64,000 nt of DNA from contig MKSF01000024.1 of the NCBI GenBank assembly GCA_001897155.1, positions 27,310 through 91,309 of the forward strand, in the 5' to 3' direction. Within the stretch, counting starts at the first letter, position 1. Each line of letters starts with the position of its first letter. A program made the position numbers and the translations under genes. Origin of the DNA: Bacteroidetes bacterium 47-18 (GTDB lineage Bacteria; Bacteroidota; Bacteroidia; Chitinophagales; Chitinophagaceae). The notes below the pieces were generated by a model that saw only the letters and a program-made list of their open reading frames with translations, was not told the DNA's origin and searched no databases. This document shows, in pieces, positions 8,622 through 17,318 of this stretch.

Positions 8622-10274
8622 CTACAGGAATTTTATATCTGCCAGGATATCTTCGGATAACCTTATCCATTCCGTATCCAGGTGCAGTTCCCGTACCGGC
8701 ACCGGTTCAGTGCTTACCGTCACCCATACTTCCCTGCCGTCTGCATAGAGGAGCACAGGCATCCTGAAGCCGGGAACCGCATTATCCCAATAGACAGCAT
8801 AGCCTGCCGCGCTTTTTTCCAGGCACAGCACCGGTATCGCTGCCGTACGGAGATACTGGTCAAAAAATGCAGGGCTGATCACATTCCCCGTCCAATCCAG
8901 TAAAAAGCGCTCTATCGTCTTCCCGTCCACGATACGGTGCCTGAAAGTATCTGTCATCTGACGCAGCATGGCATAAAACCGTTCATCATCCCTCATAATG
9001 GTCCTTAAAGTATGGATCATAAAAGCTGACTTGTCATAATGGTCACCGCTGCCGCCATCGCACTGCCCGGGTGTCCCTTCCGGGGGAAGATCATTGAGAA
9101 TGATAGCGCGCTTGCCTCTCTGGTAGCTGTAAGCCTGCTCCTTCCCGAACAGGCATTCCGCCAGGATAGTTTCCGTATAGGACGTAAAGCCCTCCTGTAT
9201 CCAGCTATAAGCTACATCCGAAGCAGTAATGCTGTTACCGAACCATTCGTGGCCGCTTTCGTGAACGATGATAAAATCAAACAGCAGCCCGACGCCGGAA
9301 CCGCTCCTGTCCTTACCGAGGTAGCCGTTCCCGTACCGGTTGCCGTATGCTATAGCACCCTGGTGCTCCATACCCAGGTAAGGCGCCTCCACGATTTTAA
9401 ACCCATCTGCATAAAAGGGGTAAGGCCCGATCTTTTGTTCAAAGCACTGCAGCATAGGCTGTACCTGCCTGAACTGTCTCCTGGCCCTGCCCTCATGACC
9501 GCTCAGGCAGTAATAGGTGATGGGCAGCCTGCCCTTTATGCCTTTATAGCTGCTCTTCATACGCGCATAATCCCCGATATAAAACGTGATATTATACAGG
9601 TTGACCGGGTTGCGTACTTTCCAGGTAAAAGTAGTGGTCCTCTCCATTTCGTTGAATACCTGCTGATCCGGCATCCCGTTACCTACGGCTGTATAATATT
9701 CAGGCACCGTATAGGACAGGGTTACGCTGTCCGGCTCATCAAAAGGCACATCCTTGCAGGGAAACCATACCGAAGCGCCGATATCCTGGCAGGCTACCGC
9801 CCACCAATGCCGCCCGGCGCTGTCCCGAGCATATACCACACCGCCGTCCCAGGGCGCCCGGAGCGCCTCTGCAGGTTGTCCGCTGAATGATAGTTGTAAT
9901 GTAAAGCTCCCGGTACCGGCGGCATCAAAATCACCTTTGATATGGTAGCTGTGCCCGTTGATCCTGCTGAACGACAGCGGCCTCCTGTCCGCTCCGGCAA
10001 GCGTTGCACCGGTGAGCGTCATGGGTTCCTGCAGGTCTATCTGCAGCACACCCGGCGATTTGCCGACAACAGCAGCCCGGATGGTTACCTCCCCGTTGAG
10101 CTGCCGGCGGTCGAGATCAAAATTTACGGTCAGCCGGTATTCCCTGACATCCCACCAGGAACGCTCCCTGTTATCAGCGCAAGATATGCTCTCCTCCCCT
10201 GCCTGCGCCATACCATAAGCAGGACAAAAAGCAACGATCAATAAAAACAGTATTATTAAGACATTAAATCTCAT
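8622..10274 (-). CDS. M1 family zinc metallopeptidase, exported
   Basis: The protein has 550 residues from the ATG at 10274, which starts a signal peptide (MRFNVLIILFLLIVAF). It carries the zinc site HESGHEW (about residue 338) with the third ligand Glu in WIQEGFTSY about 19 residues on, and a GMEHQGAI segment in the position of the M1 exopeptidase GAMEN motif. An N-terminal beta saddle domain precedes it (VNFDLDRRQLNGEVTI). It should cleave N-terminal amino acids from peptides in the periplasm or at the surface. It is shorter than full M1 aminopeptidases because it lacks the long C-terminal helical domain. The gene is monocistronic. Confidence 0.9.
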   Translation of the reverse strand: MRFNVLIILFLLIVAFCPAYGMAQAGEESISCADNRERSWWDVREYRLTVNFDLDRRQLNGEVTIRAAVVGKSPGVLQIDLQEPMTLTGATLAGADRRPLSFSRINGHSYHIKGDFDAAGTGSFTLQLSFSGQPAEALRAPWDGGVVYARDSAGRHWWAVACQDIGASVWFPCKDVPFDEPDSVTLSYTVPEYYTAVGNGMPDQQVFNEMERTTTFTWKVRNPVNLYNITFYIGDYARMKSSYKGIKGRLPITYYCLSGHEGRARRQFRQVQPMLQCFEQKIGPYPFYADGFKIVEAPYLGMEHQGAIAYGNRYGNGYLGKDRSGSGVGLLFDFIIVHESGHEWFGNSITASDVAYSWIQEGFTSYTETILAECLFGKEQAYSYQRGKRAIILNDLPPEGTPGQCDGGSGDHYDKSAFMIHTLRTIMRDDERFYAMLRQMTDTFRHRIVDGKTIERFLLDWTGNVISPAFFDQYLRTAAIPVLCLEKSAAGYAVYWDNAVPGFRMPVLLYADGREVWVTVSTEPVPVRELHLDTEWIRLSEDILADIKFL

Positions 10275-10613
10275 AACCGAAATTACATAATACCGCTGAA
10301 AGGCAGTTACCATTGTATACAATTTCAATTATCCGGTGTTGATACTCGCCTATGGCTACAGCGCCATTATGAGCAATGTGAAGCTGTCATCAATGAAAAA
10401 CTATAGCTACTGTATGACATTCCAGCTCATCAAAGAAAGAAGCCCTACAAAGATTGAAGTTTCCCGAAGGTGTTTATTATGTAATTAAGGTGTTTCTTAT
10501 AATTAATGACTATCCGCTTATGGAAACAATCTTTTATTACAGGTACATTTAATCTCGATGTGCCCTCTATGCGGTTCAGAGACCGATTGACTATAAAGGA
10601 ACTGAGGGTGTTG

Positions 10614-10641
10614 GTCATTCCGAACGGATGTGAGGAATCTC
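10614..10641. repeat. Dispersed GTCATTYCGAAC-type repeat, two decayed copies
   Basis: GTCATTCCGAACGGATGTGA followed by GGAATCTC matches the widespread Bacteroidota intergenic repeat that starts GTCATTTCGAACG and ends GAAATCTC. A shorter copy lies at 10726-10743 (GTCATTTCGAACCGAGAA). Assignment is from general knowledge of such repeats. Confidence 0.45.
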
Positions 10642-10796
10642 CTCATACCGGTTAGCAGCATCCTGAATCTTCTATTTGAAAGCTTTGTTGCCTATATGTA
10701 GATAGTCAGTTAATTTGAAGAAACAGTCATTTCGAACCGAGAAAGTTAATGCTGTATTTTCTCTATTCGCAAACCTGCCGCAAGATCCAGGCAATG

Positions 10797-10832
10797 CTAA
10801 AAAAGAATAAGGCAGCATTACTGCTGCCTTAT
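10797..10832 (-). terminator. Terminator-like stem
   Basis: ATAAGGCAGCA (10807-10817) pairs perfectly with TGCTGCCTTAT (10822-10832). On the minus strand it is followed by TCTTTTTT. It could be a second stop for transcripts from the fusion transposase gene. Confidence 0.55.
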
Positions 10833-10943
10833 CTGTCCGGTCGCGGCAACTGGACAGAGTTCGAACCAATTTTTAGATGATTTACTTGAAATACAAAAGT
10901 TTGTAGATATGAATAAGTAGCAGTTTTCGCAAAAAACCTTCTG

Positions 10944-10978
10944 AATCCGTACTTGAATTAACAAGTACGGATTTTTTT
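10944..10978 (+). terminator. Rho-independent terminator with no gene upstream
   Basis: AATCCGTACTT (10944-10954) pairs with AAGTACGGATT (10963-10973) and is followed by seven T. No plus-strand gene precedes it, which suggests a lost gene or an unseen small RNA. Confidence 0.7.
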
Positions 10979-11050
10979 ATTTTAATAGATAAAATATAGT
11001 GAGCTTGTTATAGTTATTTAGGGACGTAACATTTTTTTCTTGAATTATCC

Positions 11051-11163
11051 TTGTAGCATTTGTAGCATTTGAACAAAATATGAGTTAAAGCATTGATTAT
11101 AAATTAAAAAACCTTGCTACAAAGGATTTTTCTATTGTAGCAAGGTTGTAGCAATTTGTAGCA
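11051..11163. repeat. Cluster of TTGTAGCA octamers
   Basis: Five direct copies of TTGTAGCA lie at 11051, 11060, 11135, 11146 and 11156, with one inverted copy (TGCTACAA) at 11115-11122. All lie within 135 bases downstream of the fusion transposase gene. The regular 8-11 base spacing suggests protein-binding sites rather than chance. Confidence 0.6.
11110..11147 (-). terminator. Terminator of the fusion transposase gene
   Basis: AACCTTGCTACA (11110-11121) pairs with TGTAGCAAGGTT (11136-11147). On the minus strand the 12-bp stem is followed by TTTTTT. Its arms include two of the TTGTAGCA octamers. Confidence 0.7.
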
Positions 11164-11185
11164 AATTAATTAATGTTAGAATAGG

Positions 11186-14100
11186 TTATTGTCCCAGGAA
11201 ATCTTTAAAGCTTATCCAGCTTCCCATCCTGGTGTAATGCGTCTTTGGGTCTCTTGGGATGTCGGAAGGAATACTTCCCTTCTTGCATAAGGAGATGAAA
11301 GTATTCTTTGACCGGATTTGTAAAGGTGCTAATAATGCTTTAGCCTCCTCATAGCTTCGGAATATTTTGTGCTGATTGGCAATGCGGTCTGTGCCCAGGA
11401 ACTTGCCCCAACCTTCAAACTCCCGATAAGCCTTATCTGGTGCAGCAGGTATCATCGCCGGGCGTTCTCCCGACTTACTCCATTGTATGTAGGCTTCCCA
11501 GCCCTGGATACCTATAGCCTGTACATAAGCTTTGGCCTGGTCATAGGACATCTTTTTCTTTCTTTGGTTCGGGATATTGCCTGTGCCTAACCAGTCGCCT
11601 AAGCCACTCCAACCGGAATGTTTATACACTTTTGCCGGCTCGTGCGGTATAGTCTTGGGGCGCTTTTTACTCTTCAGCCAGATACGATACTCATCACTAT
11701 TTTTCAGTCCTAAACGCCGCATATAAGTACGGGCTTTCTCAAATGGCCAGAAGCTGGAGCCTGCCCAATCTGCCCAGTTTACCCAGCCTGTGTCTTTATA
11801 CACCTTTTCCGGGTGAAGTGGAATGAAATGCGGCCGCTTACCGGATTGCTCCCATATTATCCATTCAGAATGTTTTTCCATTTTCAGCCTGTGTACATAT
11901 TGCCTTGCCTGGTTGAAAGGCAGGTAGCCGGGCAAAACACCGGGATGTACATTTTCCCAGATACCCGACTTGCGCCGCAGGAAGCTCAGGAAGCGGATGT
12001 TGCGGTAACGGCAGGTTTGGGCCAGACTGAGCATTTTCAGGTATTCCCTTAATCCTTTTTCTCCTATCATTCCTTTTACGCCTCTTCTGTATTGTGCAAA
12101 AGCTTTTACCGCAGCTTCCGCATTGTTATTATTCCAGGGTACGCCGTCGTATTGGAGAAATGTCCACAATTGCTGCCAGTGTTTTTGAAAGCGTTTGACA
12201 CATTTAGTGGCCAGTTCGCTTTTGTAGAGGACTTCGACAAAACGTTGCCGGAAGTATTCAGTGTCTTTAAGGTGTTTTTTAAGATGTACCTGTTTCAATC
12301 CATAACAGTCAATGGTGGTAATGATTGTACGAAGCAGCTCATTAAATCCTGTTACAAGGGTTTTATACTCTTCATCAAAAGGGTTTTTAAAAAGGTCGTC
12401 ATTCAAATCCCTGACCAGGTGTATCAGGCATTTCTGCCGGGTTACCGGTAAGGATTCGTAAGCAGGGAAAAAGTCGGTAACGATAATGCCTTTATAATCT
12501 TTCAGCCATTCGTGTAAAAAGCTGCCTTCTCTCGTATCGGTATAATGGTAGCAGACGGTATGTGCCGTAGCAAAGACCCAAACGTAACCGCTTTTATGCT
12601 CCAGTTGTACCGAGGTTTCGTCAATATGGACAACAGGGCTGTGCAGGATAATTTCCCGGATATACTTTGCTTCGGGTTCCCATTGCTGCCACCATTTTTG
12701 TTTGCGCATTACCAGGTACATCGGGCTTATCCAGATACCAAACTGTTCCTGCATCATACTGCTGATAAGGTAGTTGCTGATGTTGTAATTGATATAGAGA
12801 TAAGTAACATAGGCAAACAGGTTATCACCGTATTGTGTGCGCCGGAGTACCTGGTCGTTATACTGGTACCTGCATTGACTACATACTGATTTTGTTCCAA
12901 TGTATGCTATGATGTGTTGCCTGATACCGGTAGCGGTAAATTTAAGGTCTGTTTGTACCACCTTTCTTTTCTGCTTATAGTGATATACCTTAGAAGCACC
13001 ACATTTAGGGCATTCCGTTAAAGGAATTAAGGTAACGGTTTCGTGTACCTTAGCCGGCTGCCAGACCGGTGTTCCCTTTTTACCCGGCTTGGGATTGGGT
13101 ATGGTTGCTGCAGCAGCAGATAATGATTCTTTATTGCGCCAGTAAATTTTGGAACGCTGGTAATCAAAATAAGCGGCTTTACTGATGAACTGGAAATCAT
13201 CGCCCAGCTCAGGGTTATTCTGGAATTTATACAGGCTTTGCTTTTTCATTTCTGCAACCTGCTGTATATTTTCCTGTATGGTTCCTTTTGCCAGGTGTGT
13301 GAACCATTCTTTTACTATAAGCAAGGCTTTACAGTCGTCCAGGTTATAGCGGATAAGCGTTTCTTTAACAGCCTGGTCCCGGTTAGCTTCCCAATCTTTG
13401 CGCCAGTGTATACTTTGCTTACCGTCTGCAATTGTATTGTTCCATTTAAAGCCGAGCCAGCCAGCTAATTCTTTTAGCCCGTTGCCGTAAACCGGCGGAT
13501 ATACGTGTGTTCGTGAAATACTCAATAGGTTGAATAATCCTGGCAGTAAAGCTGTCACTTCATTTTCAAGCTCCGGGTATTTCTTTTGTACCGCTTGGAG
13601 GCTTTTGGTTTCATAGCTGCCGTAATGGTAAATGGTCGCTTCGGGATATTGTTTCAATAGGTCCAAAAGTTGAACAAAGATTTCCTTTTCTGCCTGGGGT
13701 GTATCTGCCCAGAAAGAGTAAGACGTGTTTGCCCCGTCTTCGGTTACAATAATTACTCCTGCCAGGTATACCCAATGCTCCTCCGGCAGTCCTTCAAAAT
13801 CTATGTAAATGGAAACCGGTGTTTCTTTTACCTCGGGTGGATAAAGGACAAAGGTCTTGTGTTCTGTTATGGCCAGCGCCTTGAGTTCCCACAGATAATG
13901 AGTAGCTGCCTGCGGGTGTCTCCTGCGGCGGCGTGGCCGGAAGAGGTGTGCAAGCTGTTGAATAGAGTAAACCCCTTTCTTGTGAAATTTAAGTATCACT
14001 TTGGGTGGTATTCCTGCCAGCAGGCTGATACAGTTCCTTTCGTTCAGCTTTTGGTAGCACGCATCCTGGAAGCGACAGTCCGGGCAATGGGCATTTTTAT

Positions 14101-14437
14101 AAAAAGGGGGTGGAACATCTTTGCTGATAATATCCAGGGTGTCGTTTAGCAGCTTCCGGGCTTTAGGGGAGTTCAGCCTTAGTTTCAGCGTTTCCGGTTG
14201 ACCATTGGCATATACGATTTTAATCTGTTGAACACTTGTTGATTCAAAATGCCGGGAGCATAGTGCTGTAAGTACTAATTTATCTCCGGGTGTAAGGGAT
14301 TGAACAGGTAGTTGAAGGGGTGTATTAAAATCAACAGGCGATGCTAATGGTACAGTATGCTTAGACAGCTGCCAGGCTTTATAGTGGCAGTGTAGCATCG
14401 CCTGTAGTAGCTTCCAATCTGGCTGTACCTGTGACAT
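11186..14437 (-). CDS. Cas4-like Cys cluster / DEDD exonuclease / IS66-type transposase fusion
   Basis: This single 1083-residue frame carries domains usually found apart. Residues 1-165 have Cys17 and CPDCRFQDAC (118, 121, 127), like the iron-sulphur site of Cas4/RecB-type nucleases, then a possible helix-hairpin-helix; I do not see an intact PD-(D/E)XK core. Residues 208-380 are a YprB/TM0106-like RNase H-fold exonuclease (YIDFEGLP at 211; NLDDCKA at 365). Cys476, 479, 519 and 522 form a zinc ribbon. Residues 600-825 are an IS66-type DDE transposase: Asp606 (HIDETS), Asp655 (IIVTDFFPAY), Glu774 (NNNNAEAAVKAF). Residues 838-1083 contain four repeats ending in a GW..W.DWLG-like motif, resembling phage-integrase repeat units. 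It may be a single-gene transposon; I found no terminal inverted repeats. The joint function is unknown. Confidence 0.85.
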   Translation of the reverse strand: MSQVQPDWKLLQAMLHCHYKAWQLSKHTVPLASPVDFNTPLQLPVQSLTPGDKLVLTALCSRHFESTSVQQIKIVYANGQPETLKLRLNSPKARKLLNDTLDIISKDVPPPFYKNAHCPDCRFQDACYQKLNERNCISLLAGIPPKVILKFHKKGVYSIQQLAHLFRPRRRRRHPQAATHYLWELKALAITEHKTFVLYPPEVKETPVSIYIDFEGLPEEHWVYLAGVIIVTEDGANTSYSFWADTPQAEKEIFVQLLDLLKQYPEATIYHYGSYETKSLQAVQKKYPELENEVTALLPGLFNLLSISRTHVYPPVYGNGLKELAGWLGFKWNNTIADGKQSIHWRKDWEANRDQAVKETLIRYNLDDCKALLIVKEWFTHLAKGTIQENIQQVAEMKKQSLYKFQNNPELGDDFQFISKAAYFDYQRSKIYWRNKESLSAAAATIPNPKPGKKGTPVWQPAKVHETVTLIPLTECPKCGASKVYHYKQKRKVVQTDLKFTATGIRQHIIAYIGTKSVCSQCRYQYNDQVLRRTQYGDNLFAYVTYLYINYNISNYLISSMMQEQFGIWISPMYLVMRKQKWWQQWEPEAKYIREIILHSPVVHIDETSVQLEHKSGYVWVFATAHTVCYHYTDTREGSFLHEWLKDYKGIIVTDFFPAYESLPVTRQKCLIHLVRDLNDDLFKNPFDEEYKTLVTGFNELLRTIITTIDCYGLKQVHLKKHLKDTEYFRQRFVEVLYKSELATKCVKRFQKHWQQLWTFLQYDGVPWNNNNAEAAVKAFAQYRRGVKGMIGEKGLREYLKMLSLAQTCRYRNIRFLSFLRRKSGIWENVHPGVLPGYLPFNQARQYVHRLKMEKHSEWIIWEQSGKRPHFIPLHPEKVYKDTGWVNWADWAGSSFWPFEKARTYMRRLGLKNSDEYRIWLKSKKRPKTIPHEPAKVYKHSGWSGLGDWLGTGNIPNQRKKKMSYDQAKAYVQAIGIQGWEAYIQWSKSGERPAMIPAAPDKAYREFEGWGKFLGTDRIANQHKIFRSYEEAKALLAPLQIRSKNTFISLCKKGSIPSDIPRDPKTHYTRMGSWISFKDFLGQ

Positions 14438-14772
14438 ACTGCATATTTTAGTAAATCAATGACAGGATTTTTCTTTACTGTAAAGTTACAAATACTTGCA
14501 GCAATGGTAACTTAAGGAGTACGTGCGTGTACTCTGTAAAGAATTTGATTGGCTACAAGGTTGTCCAACTTTATAGCAAAAGGCAGAAATTGTCTTATAT
14601 TACTTACACGCTCCAAAGTAAAATATCAATATTTATATTCAAAAACATTATAAGCCTTTTTATGTTTTTAGTATAGAAGTACCATTTTCATTCATTCCAG
14701 TAAGCGACAGATATATAAAAATCAAAAAACTGAATAAGCTATCTTTGTAGATTAGACAATTTTTTATATTAA
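14438..14772. other. Divergent intergenic region, fusion transposase / nhaA
   Basis: These 335 bases contain no gene. A short inverted repeat GAGTAC/GTACTC lies at 14517-14534 and a -7-like box for nhaA at 14740-14747. The region should carry the start signals for both divergent genes. Confidence 0.55.
14740..14747 (+). promoter_or_regulatory. -7 box for nhaA
   Basis: TATCTTTG matches TAnnTTTG, 25 bases before the nhaA ATG. The -33 element is poor, so control by an activator is possible. Confidence 0.45.
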
Positions 14773-16110
14773 ATGAGCAATCAAAGAAGCTACCCGATTG
14801 ATAAAGTAGTCAGACCCATTCAGAAATTCATTCAACAGGAAAAATCCGGGGGACTTGTATTAGGTATCAGTGTAATTGTAGCCTTAATTCTTGCCAATTC
14901 TCCCTGGCATAATGAATACCATCATTTCTTTGAACACGAATTAGGCTTCCGGTTTGATGGAAAAACTTACCTGGAATACAGTATTCACCATTGGATAAAC
15001 GACGGGTTAATGGCCATCTTCTTTTTTGTAGTAGGGTTAGAACTCAAAAGAGAAATTGTAGCAGGGGAATTATCCAATCCCCGTAAAGCTATGCTGCCCA
15101 TTTTTGCTGCACTGGGAGGTATGTTAGTGCCTGCCCTGATATATTTTGGTTTTAATTCAAGTGGAGATGTAAATAGCGGCTGGGGCATTCCTATGGCTAC
15201 AGATATCGCATTTGCCTTGGGAGTATTGTATCTGTTGGGTAACCGTATACCACTGGCATTAAAAGTTTTCCTGACCGCATTGGCTATTGTAGACGACTTA
15301 GGAGCTGTTTTAGTGATTGCTTTTTTCTATACTTCCGATATTTCTGTTATGAATTTAGCCATAGGCTTAATTTTTCTTTTGGTAATGTATATCGGTAATA
15401 AAATGGGGGTAAGAAGTATCATTTTCTATGCCTTGCTGGGCATAGGTGGTGTATGGACGGCATTTCTACTGTCCGGTGTTCACGCTACAATCGCATCTGT
15501 GCTGGCCGCATTTACCATACCTGCCGATGTAAAAATTAAGGAAAATGTTTTTATAGCAAGAATTAAAAAACACCTGGCTCAGTTTTCTAATGCGGACCCT
15601 AACGACCAGACACCAACTTTAACCAACGAGCAACTGCATATCCTGGAAAAAGTTAATATGGATACGGATAAAGCTATTCCGCCTTTACAGAAGCTGGAAC
15701 ACGCAATGCACCCCTTCGTTACATTTGTGATTATCCCGGTTTTTGCATTGGCCAATGCGGGGGTATCTGTTTTAGATATAGATATGAATGAACTATTCAG
15801 CACAAATGTTGCTGTTGGCGTTGCATTAGGGCTATTAATCGGAAAAGTTTTGGGGGTAGTAGGCTTTACCTGGCTATGTGTAAAAATGAAAATTGCTCCT
15901 TTTCCGGACGGAATGAATATAAAAAATCTTTTAGGTATCGGGCTGCTGGCATCTATTGGCTTTACAATGTCGTTATTTATTACGCAATTAGCTTTTACAC
16001 ACGAAGCGTATAGAGTACAAGCGAAAATCGGCATTTTTGTCGCCTCCATCATTGGCGGCATATTGGGATATATAGTATTGAGCAGGCAGGGTAAGAAACA
16101 GCAAACATAA
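14773..16110 (+). CDS. nhaA: Na+/H+ antiporter NhaA
   Basis: The protein has 445 residues, 11-12 membrane helices and the NhaA signatures: HHWINDGLMAIFFFVVGLELKRE near residue 70 and the ion-binding pair in TALAIVDDLGAVLVIA (two adjacent Asp). GIPMATDIAFALG precedes them. It sits in the inner membrane and exchanges external protons for internal Na+, supporting pH and sodium homeostasis. It is the first gene of a run of plus-strand genes for cation transport, likely transcribed together in part. A loop of about 45 mostly charged residues before the last helices is longer than in the E. coli protein. Confidence 0.96.
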   Translation: MSNQRSYPIDKVVRPIQKFIQQEKSGGLVLGISVIVALILANSPWHNEYHHFFEHELGFRFDGKTYLEYSIHHWINDGLMAIFFFVVGLELKREIVAGELSNPRKAMLPIFAALGGMLVPALIYFGFNSSGDVNSGWGIPMATDIAFALGVLYLLGNRIPLALKVFLTALAIVDDLGAVLVIAFFYTSDISVMNLAIGLIFLLVMYIGNKMGVRSIIFYALLGIGGVWTAFLLSGVHATIASVLAAFTIPADVKIKENVFIARIKKHLAQFSNADPNDQTPTLTNEQLHILEKVNMDTDKAIPPLQKLEHAMHPFVTFVIIPVFALANAGVSVLDIDMNELFSTNVAVGVALGLLIGKVLGVVGFTWLCVKMKIAPFPDGMNIKNLLGIGLLASIGFTMSLFITQLAFTHEAYRVQAKIGIFVASIIGGILGYIVLSRQGKKQQT

Positions 16111-16152
16111 GTCTGCAGTTTTACCAGCAACCACAATTAAATCATATGCACA

Positions 16153-16386
16153 ATGCCTTCAAAAAAATCTGAAATAATAGACGGTCTGACCATAAAATAT
16201 CACGCCAATGGTAAAACAATCTGGTCTAAAGGAAAAATTATAGATGGCCTGGCTGAGGGATACTGGGAATGGTACAGGATAGACGGAACTATTAAACGTT
16301 CGGGACATTTTAAGTCGGGAGAGCCTGTCGGCGAATGGATAACTTATGATGCAAAAGGATTAGTTTATAAGAAGACACAAAAATAG
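16153..16386 (+). CDS. Small MORN-like (YwqK-type) protein
   Basis: The protein has 77 residues with tandem YwqK/MORN-like units: GLTIKYHANGKTIWSKGKI, GLAEGYWEWYRIDGTIKRSG and HFKSGEPVGEWITYDAKG. Such proteins are often annotated as YwqK-family antitoxins, but no partner toxin is visible and the domain is only a beta-hairpin repeat. It has no signal peptide. It lies 42 bases after nhaA and 37 before the channel gene on the same strand, so it is probably cotranscribed. Confidence 0.8.
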   Translation: MPSKKSEIIDGLTIKYHANGKTIWSKGKIIDGLAEGYWEWYRIDGTIKRSGHFKSGEPVGEWITYDAKGLVYKKTQK

Positions 16387-16423
16387 TGGTACAACGTTGA
16401 AAAGCTGATTAAAATAGTATGCT

Positions 16424-17302
16424 ATGCCTCATAATTACGATACACCTAAAAGCAAGTTGGATTTGTTTCGACAGAAGATTTACATCGTTATTTACGGCGT
16501 AAATACCCCATCCGGTAAAGCTTTTGATGTAGGTTTACTGATTGCCATTCTGCTTAGTGTTTTTACCATTATGGCAGAAACAGTGGAAGGTATAGACCAT
16601 ATCTACCACAAAGAACTGACTGTTTTGGAATGGATTTTTACTATCATCTTCACTTTGGAATATGCCCTTAGAATCTTCGTAAGTAAAAAGCCCCTGAAAT
16701 ACATCTTCAGCTTTTACGGTATTATTGATTTGCTTTCTATAATGCCGATGTTCCTATCTGTCTTTATCAAAGGCAGTCATATCCTCAGCAGCTTACGCAT
16801 ATTGCGTTTGCTGCGCCTGTTCAGGGTGTTCCGATTAATGGAGTTTATGCAGGAGTCGTCAAGACTGAAGGTAGCACTGATGGCAAGCCGGGCCAAAATC
16901 CTGGTGTTCCTCTACACAGTGCTGATTATTGCTATCCTGATAGGAACCCTGATGTATTATATTGAAGGGCCAGCCAATGGCTTTACCAGTATCCCCAAAA
17001 GCGTATTTTATACCATAGTGACACTAACCACAGTCGGATATGGAGATATGGTGCCAACAACCGCCTTAGGACAATTTCTTTCAATGGTGCTGATGGTTAC
17101 AGGTTATGGCATCATCGCAGTCCCAACCGGAATTGTAGGGGTTGAGATTGCCAAAGAAGTAGGAAAGTCTATCAGTGAAGAAAAGCAAAAGCACAAAGAA
17201 CATAACAAACTGAATGGTATAGTATGTGCCCATTGCAATAAAGAAGGACATAGAGATGATGCAGAATATTGTTATAAATGCGGACATTATCTGAATGCTT
17301 AG
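16424..17302 (+). CDS. Voltage-gated potassium channel with C-terminal zinc ribbon
   Basis: The 292-residue protein has six membrane segments. The voltage sensor S4 is Arg-rich (SLRILRLLRLFRVFRLMEF, about 125-143), and the pore loop carries the K+ filter TLTTVGYGDMVP (about 204-215). A basic/polar linker follows, then a zinc ribbon (CAHCNKEG ... CYKCGHYL) at the C-terminus. It is an inner-membrane potassium channel; the zinc ribbon may help tetramer assembly or sensing. It sits between NhaA and DUF389 genes and upstream of TrkH/TrkA, which fits a potassium role. Confidence 0.92.
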   Translation: MPHNYDTPKSKLDLFRQKIYIVIYGVNTPSGKAFDVGLLIAILLSVFTIMAETVEGIDHIYHKELTVLEWIFTIIFTLEYALRIFVSKKPLKYIFSFYGIIDLLSIMPMFLSVFIKGSHILSSLRILRLLRLFRVFRLMEFMQESSRLKVALMASRAKILVFLYTVLIIAILIGTLMYYIEGPANGFTSIPKSVFYTIVTLTTVGYGDMVPTTALGQFLSMVLMVTGYGIIAVPTGIVGVEIAKEVGKSISEEKQKHKEHNKLNGIVCAHCNKEGHRDDAEYCYKCGHYLNA

Positions 17303-17318
17303 CAACAAAAATTAACTT

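Larger units (their letters stand above)
10275..11185. other. Gene-free region at the edge of the accessory segment
   Basis: About 900 bases lie between the M1 peptidase start and the end of the fusion transposase gene, with no credible coding region. The stretch holds two decayed copies of a dispersed repeat (10614-10641, 10726-10743), a minus-strand terminator-like stem (10797-10832), a plus-strand terminator (10944-10978) and a cluster of TTGTAGCA octamers. A GTTCGAACC string at about 10860 resembles a tRNA T-loop, but no tRNA folds around it. Confidence 0.6.

Noticed and set aside
10672..10869. 65-codon minus-strand frame
   Set aside because: It spans a terminator stem and a repeat, with no start signal or protein-like composition.
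10840..10875. tRNA fragment suggested by GTTCGAACC
   Set aside because: Neither strand gives a T-stem or acceptor stem around it.
11186..14437. Complete IS element with terminal inverted repeats
   Set aside because: I compared both flanks by eye and found no matching inverted ends or target duplication, so I list only the gene.
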